Of a stretch of DNA of 37,770 bases, positions 18,655 to 25,696 are shown one piece after another. Position numbers and translations under genes: made by a program. This DNA comes from Chitinophagaceae bacterium. GTDB lineage: Bacteria > Bacteroidota > Bacteroidia > Cytophagales > Cytophagaceae. The notes beneath the pieces are model-generated. The model made no database searches. It was not told the DNA's origin and was given only the letters and a program-made list of their open reading frames with translations. The stretch's first letter is position 1, and the number at the start of each line of letters is the position of its first letter. The stretch covers positions 1 through 37,770 of the forward strand of contig JAQBNU010000103.1 of assembly GCA_028288365.1 (NCBI GenBank). The letters are read 5' to 3'.

Positions 18655-19065
18655 TTACTTTGTCATATTTAAAAAAACCTCGTAATCGCTGATGTAGTCC
18701 TTAGGATTGTACACCGTAGAAGCCAAACTCATCATGACTGCATTGTGCGAAAACTGGATGACATGCCAGTGCAAAGGAGGCACGTACAAACCAATATTAG
18801 GATCTTCCAAAACATGTACTGTTGTCTTGCCTTTCAGGTCTTCGTTTGTAACAATAATTTTTCCTGATACAGCAACCAATACCTGTTCTAATGCATAATG
18901 AGCATGTCTTCCTCTTGTGATCATTTGAGGAGTATAGTAACTCCAGAAAACTCTTTTGATATCAAAAGGTATATCAGTTGAACCTTCGGCCACTGTTAAA
19001 TAACCTTCAGACGAATCGCCTATTTCTTTCAATTCAATCAGATATGGTTCTTTCAACGTTTTCAT
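18655..19065 (-). CDS. fdtA: dTDP-4-keto-6-deoxyglucose 3,4-ketoisomerase, FdtA/QdtA-like
   Basis: The 136-residue cupin of the WxcM-like family has the diagnostic '[19 protein letters not shown]' near residues 50-68; His54 and His56 match the catalytic histidine pair of FdtA. '[16 protein letters not shown]' follows near residues 92-107, as in the family. It isomerises dTDP-4-keto-6-deoxy-glucose to the 3-keto sugar that the neighbouring aminotransferase would aminate. FdtA and QdtA differ in the C4 stereochemistry of the product, which cannot be told by eye. The ATG at 19065 gives the expected start ('[17 protein letters not shown]') one base after the upstream stop; the alternative TTG at 19083 would overlap it. 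RmlA and RmlB, needed to make the substrate, are not in the window. Confidence 0.88.
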   Translation of the reverse strand: MKTLKEPYLIELKEIGDSSEGYLTVAEGSTDIPFDIKRVFWSYYTPQMITRGRHAHYALEQVLVAVSGKIIVTNEDLKGKTTVHVLEDPNIGLYVPPLHWHVIQFSHNAVMMSLASTVYNPKDYISDYEVFLNMTK

Positions 19066-19066
19066 A

Positions 19067-19837
19067 CTAGCGGTGGATGACAATGAATAGAGAACTTCCG
19101 ATACGTTTCTTAAACGGTAGGTAATATTCCCACTTTGTCAATTTATAAAATATACGGTTTAATACAAGCGGAGGAAGCGCTACATCTGAAGTAATTTCTG
19201 ATGAAGGGAATAAATGAAGTTTGATTCGCTGGGCAAGCCTGATCGAGTAAATCAAAGGTGACAGTAAAAATGGCCAATAAAAATGATCTACCTTATGAGG
19301 AGTGGAAGAAGATGTACTCAAATGCTTATTAAATTTGGAGAAATTCCATCGCTCCTGTATGCCAACACTGATATCGTGCATTCCTCTAAATCCATTTCCC
19401 GCCGGAAGATTAATGATCAGAATTCCATTTGGAGAGAGCAAACCAAGTAAGCCTTGCAACACCACAGGCAATTCTTCCTCACTTACAAAATACAAGGCGT
19501 CATTGCAAATGATGACATCAAATAAAGACCCTTTATAAAAAGTGGCAGCCTCGCGTATGTCTAACCGAGCAATGTCCAACTTTGTTTTTTCCCTGCATTT
19601 TTGAACCGCAAAATTTGAAATATCAAATCCCTGTACAGCTGAAAAGCCTTGCCTGGTAAGGTAGTCAATCAAGCCACCTGTTCCACACGCTGCGTCGAGA
19701 ATCTTGATGGAAGAAGAAGAGGAAAGAGGAAATTTTTTTTGAATACTAGTCAGAACATGTTCGTGAAGGATCTTGTACCACCAGAGGTTTCGCTCCGTAA
19801 GATCCATTTTTTCATATTCTTCAGGCCTGTCAATCAT
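19067..19837 (-). CDS. Class I SAM-dependent methyltransferase
   Basis: The 256-residue methyltransferase has motif I 'SIKILDAACGTGGLIDYLTR' near residues 43-62, 'VQGFDISNFAVQKCREKT' (motif II) and 'FDVIICNDALYFVSEEELP' (motif III/IV). 'LLSPNGILIINLPAGNGFRG' near residue 145 is the post-motif strand. The C-terminal third contains 'FYWPFLLSPLIYSIRLAQR', a hydrophobic stretch that may contact the membrane. The N-terminal 'EKMDLTERNLWWYKILHEHV' resembles sugar N- or O-methyltransferases of polysaccharide loci. Its position just before fdtA-fdtB makes methylation of a deoxy-amino sugar or of the assembled glycan plausible, but this is inference from order only. Confidence 0.78.
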   Translation of the reverse strand: MIDRPEEYEKMDLTERNLWWYKILHEHVLTSIQKKFPLSSSSSIKILDAACGTGGLIDYLTRQGFSAVQGFDISNFAVQKCREKTKLDIARLDIREAATFYKGSLFDVIICNDALYFVSEEELPVVLQGLLGLLSPNGILIINLPAGNGFRGMHDISVGIQERWNFSKFNKHLSTSSSTPHKVDHFYWPFLLSPLIYSIRLAQRIKLHLFPSSEITSDVALPPLVLNRIFYKLTKWEYYLPFKKRIGSSLFIVIHR

Positions 19838-19852
19838 TGAACACCTGTCTTT

Positions 19853-20809
19853 TTATTGCTGTTCCACTTTTGAAAAGTTGGACTTGTTTCCATTGTGTAG
19901 CACCATTTTCTTGACGACGAACTGAGGTGAGCCTCCAGAACTGATCAGGATTTTACCTACATATTCTCCAATCAAACTCAAGATAGATACATTGAATCCA
20001 GACAACGCAAAAGAACCTGAGAGAAAAAGTTTCCAGTTGAGGTAAGGCGATGTTTCCCTGATGTTGCTATCCAGGAAGTAGAAAAATAAAACCATTCCTG
20101 TCAGGAACATCACAAAACCCAAAAACATAAAGAAGCGAATCGGACGTATGGAATGATTGATGAACATGTTCATGTACAAAGAAAAAAGCCGAGGCAAATT
20201 ATAATTGGATTTGCCTTCCATGCGTGGAGAATGCTCTACTTCATATACTCCAATGTTGCTGGTAATTCTAAGTATCAGCCCATCGATATATGGACTGGAA
20301 CCCTTGTATTTGATGAGTTCGTCTACGACTTCTCTTTTAATGATTTTAAAACTGGAGAGGTAAAGAGAAAAAGGTTTATCCAATACATAAGAAGCGACCA
20401 GGTTGTTCCATTTGCTACCGAGGTTTCTATACCAGTTATGGTATTTGATTCTGTATTTGGAGTATACCACGTCGTGGTTATGGAAGATCGCTTGTTTGAG
20501 CAATTTTTTTATTTCAGAAGGAGGGTTTTGAAAATCATCGTCTATAATGACAGCATAATCTCCACTCGATGCATTCAATCCACAAATGACCGCATTGTGT
20601 TCTCCAAAATTATTGCGCAGCGAGATGTAATTGATAGTCTCATCCATGTAAGCCAGTTCTTCACAGATTTCTCCACTATTGTCCTTGCTCCCATCGTTCA
20701 CGAGTATTATCTCATGTTGCAAGTCATTCATTTCCAACTTCACAGTATCCACAAGCCTTCTGATAGTGAGAGCCCCGTTGAATATTGGTACAATGATAGA
20801 AAGCTTCAT
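19853..20809 (-). CDS. Membrane-associated GT2 glycosyltransferase, DPM1/GtrB-like
   Basis: This 318-residue protein has a GT-A domain ('MKLSIIVPIFNGALTIRRLV', 'IILVNDGSKDNSGEICEEL', 'DYAVIIDDDFQNPPSEIKKL') with the D-D-D/Q-x-P-P-E block characteristic of polyprenyl-phosphate mannose/glucose synthases. Two membrane segments follow at about residues 230-255 and 270-295, the second ending 'LSLIGEYVGKIL', the usual GtrB-type end. Such enzymes load a sugar onto undecaprenyl phosphate, making the periplasmic donor that GT-C enzymes use. The GT-C protein at 236-1669 is a possible partner. It lies 15 bases upstream of the methyltransferase and 104 bases after asnB. Confidence 0.85.
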   Translation of the reverse strand: MKLSIIVPIFNGALTIRRLVDTVKLEMNDLQHEIILVNDGSKDNSGEICEELAYMDETINYISLRNNFGEHNAVICGLNASSGDYAVIIDDDFQNPPSEIKKLLKQAIFHNHDVVYSKYRIKYHNWYRNLGSKWNNLVASYVLDKPFSLYLSSFKIIKREVVDELIKYKGSSPYIDGLILRITSNIGVYEVEHSPRMEGKSNYNLPRLFSLYMNMFINHSIRPIRFFMFLGFVMFLTGMVLFFYFLDSNIRETSPYLNWKLFLSGSFALSGFNVSILSLIGEYVGKILISSGGSPQFVVKKMVLHNGNKSNFSKVEQQ

Positions 20810-20913
20810 GAAAGTATAAGATGTCCGATAAGATAAATACTATAAAATATACAATAGGTTACAAAATAATCATAATACTTGTCGGAACAAACAGATTTCT
20901 TTTATTCCTTACC

Positions 20914-22821
20914 TCATTTTGAGCGATCTATGATGTTTTTCTTGTACCAATACTGAAAAACAAAATAAGCCCACCACAGATGTGGGTCTGATTGGATCGA
21001 TTTTCTCTTTGAAGGGACCATACTTTGAGCAAAGTCCTTATTAAATAAACCTTGTTCTTCTATAAATTGACTAGTCAGTGTCGAAGTGAGGAAATTTCTA
21101 ATCTCCTCATTTTTGTATAAATAATCCTGCACCGGAACATCAAATCCTTTTTTCTTTCTTTTTATAATGACGTCAGGAAGCACATCACTGAATGCATCTC
21201 TAGCAATTTTTTTCCGTCTTTCGCTATCAATCTTATACGACGAAGGAAGTTTCATCAAGAAATCAACGAGCCTATGATCCAGGAAAGGAACTCTTACTTC
21301 TAGTCCATTAGCCATGGACATCATGTCTGTCTTATACAACATATCTCCTGGTAACACGGTAAATAGATCGGATCGAAACACATCGTTCATATCCAATGTC
21401 TTTTCGCGGATATGGTGCACCACTTCTCGCTTTCGCTCCTGCTGCTCGAGTGTTTCTTTATAAAATGATGGGACAAATACATTTTTTAATATGCCCGGTG
21501 GAGTAGTAAGACACATGGAATAATAGCGATCGGTGCTATTCATATTTTTGATGGCATCAAACTTTTTTAATCTTCTGATCAGGTTACCCAGCTTACTGTT
21601 TCTGCTCTCTCGTAAAAACGGCGAAAATAAATGAAACATGGAAAGCAATGTTTGAGGATAATTACCTGACCTGAATTTTACTTCTGCATCGTGCTTGTTA
21701 TAGCCACCTAACAATTCATCTGCACCATCACCAGATAATGCCACTTTCAAATACGCAGATGCCTTTTGACTCAATATGTACATGGGCAGCATCGCAGAGT
21801 CTGCAAAGGGTTCGTCTATATAATCCAGTGCTTTAAACACATTGTCGCTAAAATCTTTTGCTGACAATTGAAAAACATGATGCTTAGTATTAAAATGTTT
21901 GGCAGCTGCCAACGCATATTCACTTTCATCAAATACAGCCAGGCCTTCATAACCTATAGAAAAAGTATGCAGGTTATCGTAATGCTTCGACGCAATACCT
22001 GTGATGATGGAGGAATCAAGTCCGCCGCTAAGAAATGAACCAAGAGGTACATCTGCTACCAGACGATCTACCACAGATTGCTCCATGAGTTGTTTAAATT
22101 CCTGAACAGCATTTTCATACGATGGAGCTTTCGATGCACCGGTATAGAGCGGTAATTGATAGTACGTATGATGACTAACTTTTTTGTTTTTTATTTTAAT
22201 ATATGTTCCCGGCGTAAGCTTATGTACGTCTTCATATATGGCGTGTTGAGGAGGTACATAGTTGAACTGAAAATATTGAAGAACACTTCCTTTATCTATG
22301 GTCTTGGCTACGTTATATGCCATGATGCTTTTCATCTCAGAGGCAAACAAAAATTTATCTTCATCCTGATAATATAAAAGAGGTTTGATTCCGTAGCGAT
22401 CTCTACATACAATCAATTCTTTTTCCTGTGTATCAAAAATAGTAAAGGCAAAAAAGCCAACCAGTTCTTCAAATGCTTTTGGCCCTTTGGAAATATAACT
22501 TTTCAATAAAACCTCAGTATCTGAATTCGTGTGAAATGCGATGCCTTCGTTTTCTAATTTTTCTTTGATGGATTTAAAATTGAAGATTTCACCATTAAAA
22601 GAAATTATATAACGTCCCGTTTCATCTTTCATCGGTTGATTCGAACGTGAATCCGTATCAATGATAGACAACCTCCGATGACCCACCGCATATAAATCTT
22701 CAATGTATGTACCCCTCGCATCGGGTCCACGTTGCGCAAGGCAATCGAGACTTTTAGCGAGATTGATCATATAAAATGCGCCTACTTGATTGAACGCCAA
22801 AATTCCCGATATTCCGCACAT
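20914..22821 (-). CDS. asnB: Asparagine synthase-like glutamine amidotransferase (second copy)
   Basis: The 635-residue protein begins 'MCGISGILAFNQVGA' (Cys2 nucleophile), with 'QRGPDARGTYIEDL', 'GHRRLSIIDTDSRSNQPM', the ATP loop 'SFLSGGLDSSIITGIA' near residue 265 and 'ALSGDGADELLGGYNKHD' near residue 360. Both catalytic domains look complete. It differs clearly from the first copy at 6175-8031 (for example around the synthase-domain loop and the C-terminus), so the two are diverged paralogues rather than a recent duplication. It is the first gene of the second minus-strand operon. As with the other copy, a sugar amidation role is likely in this context, but plain asparagine synthesis is not excluded. 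Confidence 0.85.
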   Translation of the reverse strand: MCGISGILAFNQVGAFYMINLAKSLDCLAQRGPDARGTYIEDLYAVGHRRLSIIDTDSRSNQPMKDETGRYIISFNGEIFNFKSIKEKLENEGIAFHTNSDTEVLLKSYISKGPKAFEELVGFFAFTIFDTQEKELIVCRDRYGIKPLLYYQDEDKFLFASEMKSIMAYNVAKTIDKGSVLQYFQFNYVPPQHAIYEDVHKLTPGTYIKIKNKKVSHHTYYQLPLYTGASKAPSYENAVQEFKQLMEQSVVDRLVADVPLGSFLSGGLDSSIITGIASKHYDNLHTFSIGYEGLAVFDESEYALAAAKHFNTKHHVFQLSAKDFSDNVFKALDYIDEPFADSAMLPMYILSQKASAYLKVALSGDGADELLGGYNKHDAEVKFRSGNYPQTLLSMFHLFSPFLRESRNSKLGNLIRRLKKFDAIKNMNSTDRYYSMCLTTPPGILKNVFVPSFYKETLEQQERKREVVHHIREKTLDMNDVFRSDLFTVLPGDMLYKTDMMSMANGLEVRVPFLDHRLVDFLMKLPSSYKIDSERRKKIARDAFSDVLPDVIIKRKKKGFDVPVQDYLYKNEEIRNFLTSTLTSQFIEEQGLFNKDFAQSMVPSKRKSIQSDPHLWWAYFVFQYWYKKNIIDRSK

Positions 22822-22843
22822 ACAGAGTTGAAAGTCAAATTCG

Positions 22844-22874
22844 TTTTACCTTATAAAAACTAAGCGTATATTTG
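22844..22874 (+). promoter_or_regulatory. Candidate promoter of the NlpC/P60 lipoprotein gene, with an overlapping inverted repeat
   Basis: TATATTTG at 22867-22874 fully matches the Bacteroidota -7 consensus; TTTT at 22844-22847 lies at -33-like spacing (19 bases). A perfect inverted repeat, CGTATA (22865-22870) with TATACG (22876-22881), surrounds the -7 box and could be an operator. Confidence 0.5.
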
Positions 22875-22911
22875 TTATACGATTACTGAAATTTACCAAA
22901 AAAAGTTGCAA

Positions 22912-23472
22912 GTGCGCATTTATCTTACAGTTCTTCTGTCGTTTTCACTTCTTCTTTTGACAAGCTCTTGTAAACGATCCAGGACCAATACTTCATCTGA
23001 CCGCAATAGTCACAAGGACCATTCCGCTGTTCGTTCTCCTTCTGACTCGAAGAAGAAAAAAGAAAAACAAAATCACGCGGCTAATTCTGATAAAGCTAAA
23101 AAACTCATCAAGACCGCACGCAGTTATACAGGGACTCCCTACAAATATGGTGGAACCAGTAGGTCTGGGTTAGATTGTTCGGGACTTACTTCTATTTCCT
23201 ACCAGGCCGTTGACATTACGTTACCCCGCACATCCCAGGCCCAAAGCGGCATCGGACAAGCAGTAGACATAGATGATATTGAACCAGGTGACCTGGTGTT
23301 TTTCGCCGACAATAGCCGAAGTAAAAAAATTACACACGTAGGGATCGTCACAGAAGTAGATGGCAAGAATGCCAAATTCATTCATGCCTCGACTAAACTT
23401 GGAGTAGTGGAGAATGAATTGCTGTCAGGTTATTATTATCCGTTGATTGTTAAATTTCGCAGGGTACTTTAA
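22912..23472 (+). CDS. NlpC/P60 family lipoprotein peptidase
   Basis: The protein starts with a lipoprotein signal ending 'SLLLLTSSC', then a basic, Ser/Lys-rich linker (about residues 20-60) and a C-terminal NlpC/P60 domain. The catalytic Cys is in 'YGGTSRSGLDCSGLTSISYQ'; the His is in 'ITHVGIVTEVDG' and the third residue in 'AKFIHASTKLGV', giving the usual C-H-H triad. It would hydrolyse gamma-D-Glu-diamino acid bonds in peptidoglycan stem peptides from the envelope. There is no ATG at the start: GTG at 22912 gives 'MRIYLTVLL', a compact signal; TTG at 22906 would add two residues. The lipobox has Thr at -3, unusual but tolerated in this phylum. It is divergent from asnB. Confidence 0.88.
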   Translation: MRIYLTVLLSFSLLLLTSSCKRSRTNTSSDRNSHKDHSAVRSPSDSKKKKEKQNHAANSDKAKKLIKTARSYTGTPYKYGGTSRSGLDCSGLTSISYQAVDITLPRTSQAQSGIGQAVDIDDIEPGDLVFFADNSRSKKITHVGIVTEVDGKNAKFIHASTKLGVVENELLSGYYYPLIVKFRRVL

Positions 23473-23474
23473 AA

Positions 23475-23506
23475 ATTGGGAATTGATAAAAATGCCTTTA
23501 TCTTTG
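23475..23506 (+). promoter_or_regulatory. Promoter of tRNA-Ala
   Basis: ATTG at 23475-23478 and TATCTTTG at 23499-23506 (a full TAnnTTTG match) are separated by 20 bases, 13 bases before the tRNA. The promoter starts just after the NlpC/P60 stop codon, so the tRNA is independently transcribed. Confidence 0.65.
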
Positions 23507-23519
23507 TGCGCATTGAAAA

Positions 23520-23593
23520 GGGGGATTAGCTCAGCTGGCTAGAGCACTTGGCTGGCAGTCAAGGGGTCATCGGTTCGAATCCGATATTCTCCA
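23520..23593 (+). tRNA. tRNA-Ala (anticodon GGC)
   Basis: The 74-nucleotide cloverleaf is complete. The acceptor GGGGGAT pairs with ATTCTCC (two G-U pairs), D stem GCTC/GAGC, anticodon stem CTTGG/TCAAG with loop CTGGCAG (anticodon GGC), and T stem ATCGG/CCGAT with loop TTCGAAT. The discriminator is A and the CCA end is not encoded. It reads GCC/GCU alanine codons. It is followed directly by a strong terminator. Confidence 0.95.
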
Positions 23594-23597
23594 CTCA

Positions 23598-23630
23598 AAA
23601 GAGGTCGTCCGATGGATGACCTCTTTTTTT
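23598..23630 (+). terminator. Rho-independent terminator after tRNA-Ala
   Basis: A 13-bp stem (AAAGAGGTCGTCC at 23598-23610 with GGATGACCTCTTT at 23614-23626, one G-T pair), a 3-base loop GAT and a T tract to 23630. Confidence 0.9.
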
Positions 23631-23775
23631 ACCTCCACTAAAGCAGACAAACACCATACATCATTTTTCTTAGAAGTTAATACTCAGAGATTTTCCCAAT
23701 CTATTCTGTTTTTCTGTTTTTTTTATATCTTTATAGCTTATATCATCTAAGAGCTTTGCTTTTTTACGAGGTTAA

Positions 23776-25197
23776 ATGTCGAAGTTAAAAAATATCATTA
23801 AGCAGCTTTCTACCAAAGATTATACTGCTATATACGAATCCCTGCTCAACAGCAATGCTGAAAAATCGGCTTATCTGTTGAAGTTCATGCGCGAGAAACA
23901 GCTTTCTGATGCTAAAATCATGGAAGAGCTCGAGGTGAACAATAATGCGTATTATACCCTCCGGTCCCGACTGAACCAGAAGATTGAAGAATATTTATTG
24001 GAGCAAATGGAAAGCCCAAGAACTTCTTTGATCAAAAAGGTAGCTACGATCAATGAAATCATCTTTACCAAGAAAAAAACAATTGCCGTAGCCACACTTA
24101 AAAAGCTGGAAAAGGAATTGTTGGATTATGATTTGGCCAATGAACTGACCATCGTTTATAAATCATTAAAAAAATTATTGATACACAGCCCTGAGGATCA
24201 CTTTCATTATTCTCAGCTGTATAACCGACATGTGGCCTACATGTTGGCTCTTGATAAATCAGAAGATTTATTGGCCAACTACTTTAAGAAGTACGGAGAA
24301 TACATGCTGGGTTTTGATGAGACAGATAAAATGGGTCTCAACCTGATGAGGGAAGAATTGGTCAACGTTGCTAATCTCTATCAATCGCATCGTTTATTTG
24401 TTTACTCTTCTTTTTTAAATGTCTTTCATCAATTGTTCATTGAACCAGAAAAAAAACTGGTCAACGACTTTGAAGAACTATTTGATAAGATACAATCGAC
24501 TTTTGATTTGTATTATTTGGACTCGTCCTATTACCATTTAATTTTGGTATTGGAATACCTTCGTTTCGAATATTACATTTCAATAGATGAAAATAAAAAA
24601 GCAGAAAAGTATTACGAAGACATTAACGAATCGTTAAGCTCTCTTCTGACTAACTATAGTCTTTATACGGCTTCTCCTAACTTCCTGTTGAGTAAATTAA
24701 ATTACCATTTAAAAAACAAAACACAAGGTAACATTTACGAAGAGAACAAAGGCTTGTTTGAAGACTTTGAGATCAATAAGAAAAACATCAACGAATACCT
24801 GATTTATATTCTTTACCGCAGCATCTCTTGTTACCATGCGGATAAGTATGAAGAAGCATCTAAATGGCTGAATCAATTTTTAAATGATGCCAGCATTAAG
24901 AAGTATCCATACATCTACATGGAGACCAAGCTGGTATTGGCTTATCAATATTGCCTGTTGAAAGACCAGGATCTTTTTGGACAATTGGTGAACAGCATAC
25001 AAAGACAAATTCGATTGCTGGGCAAGGAAAATTGCCTGCATGTCGTGTTGTTCATTAAAATCCTGAAAGTCTTGATCAGTGAAAACAGAAAAGAGAAAAA
25101 TAGCAAGATGTCACTGTTGGTGAAAAAATTCCAAAAATCATTGCCTCATCGTTTTACACCATTGTCTTATTTGAACATTGAAGAAAAGCTAGGCTAA
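23776..25197 (+). CDS. Unrecognised alpha-helical protein, possible TPR-like repeats
   Basis: I do not recognise this 473-residue soluble protein. It is rich in Leu, Lys, Glu and Tyr and reads as helices throughout. The first 75 residues ('STKDYTAIYESLLNSNAEKS', 'MEELEVNNNAYYTLRSRLNQ') look like a small helical head with a possible HTH-like turn. From about residue 110 on there are repeated helix pairs with Y/A/L spacing, for example 'YEDINESLSSLLTNYSLYTA' and 'YEEASKWLNQFL', which recall degenerate tetratricopeptide repeats. There is no signal peptide. An ATG at 23776 follows GAGG 5 bases earlier. It ends 17 bases from the convergent response-regulator gene. A scaffold or regulatory role is possible but unproven. 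Confidence 0.6.
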   Translation: MSKLKNIIKQLSTKDYTAIYESLLNSNAEKSAYLLKFMREKQLSDAKIMEELEVNNNAYYTLRSRLNQKIEEYLLEQMESPRTSLIKKVATINEIIFTKKKTIAVATLKKLEKELLDYDLANELTIVYKSLKKLLIHSPEDHFHYSQLYNRHVAYMLALDKSEDLLANYFKKYGEYMLGFDETDKMGLNLMREELVNVANLYQSHRLFVYSSFLNVFHQLFIEPEKKLVNDFEELFDKIQSTFDLYYLDSSYYHLILVLEYLRFEYYISIDENKKAEKYYEDINESLSSLLTNYSLYTASPNFLLSKLNYHLKNKTQGNIYEENKGLFEDFEINKKNINEYLIYILYRSISCYHADKYEEASKWLNQFLNDASIKKYPYIYMETKLVLAYQYCLLKDQDLFGQLVNSIQRQIRLLGKENCLHVVLFIKILKVLISENRKEKNSKMSLLVKKFQKSLPHRFTPLSYLNIEEKLG

Positions 25198-25214
25198 AAC
25201 AGCTTGCTTTCTTT

Positions 25215-25628
25215 TTACAATTTTTTAAGGTTTTCCTGGCTAAGAGGTTTATTCAGGTACTTCACAATTAACTTATTTTTCTTCGCCTTTTGCATGTCCA
25301 ATGGATTCAGGGAAGATGTCAGCATGATGATCTTACTATGCTCTCTTGTTGCTTCAGACAATTTTTCAAACTCATCTAAAAATTGAAAGCCATCCATAAG
25401 CGGCATATCGATATCTAAAAAAATAATTTCAGGCAAAAATCCTTCTTTCGATTCGATCGCCAGCTTTTCCATATTTTTTAAAAATTCAATCGCACTTTTG
25501 GCCCCGGTATGTACAAAAATGCGATCGCAGATTGATGCTGATTCGATCATCTTTTGATTGATGAGATTATCTATCTCATTATCATCGATCAGCATAATCG
25601 AATGGTACTTGTTTTCAGCGTTTTTCAC
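25215..25628 (-). CDS. Single-domain response regulator (CheY-like receiver)
   Basis: The 137-residue protein is one receiver domain. From the GTG at 25628 it reads 'VKNAENKYHSIMLIDDNEID' with the acidic pair (Asp15-Asp16), the phospho-acceptor Asp72 in 'EIIFLDIDMPLMDGFQFL', Thr104 in 'IIMLTSSLNPLDM' and Lys127 in 'KYLNKPLSQENL'. All five conserved positions are present and no output domain follows. Such proteins are frequent in Bacteroidota and relay signals between a histidine kinase and another protein; the cognate kinase is not in the window. A longer TTG start at 25664 is possible, but the GTG start gives the usual family N-terminus. It is the last gene on its strand, 68 bases after the aldehyde dehydrogenase. 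Confidence 0.88.
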   Translation of the reverse strand: MKNAENKYHSIMLIDDNEIDNLINQKMIESASICDRIFVHTGAKSAIEFLKNMEKLAIESKEGFLPEIIFLDIDMPLMDGFQFLDEFEKLSEATREHSKIIMLTSSLNPLDMQKAKKNKLIVKYLNKPLSQENLKKL

Positions 25629-25696
25629 TTTGAATGTTATTATTAAATAATCTTCTCCCGGCAATTTAAGTATAAAAAGGTGAAAACATTACATCC

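Noticed and set aside
20153-20836. 227-codon open frame on the + strand
   Set aside because: It lies antisense to the well-supported DPM1-like GT2 gene and has no family character.
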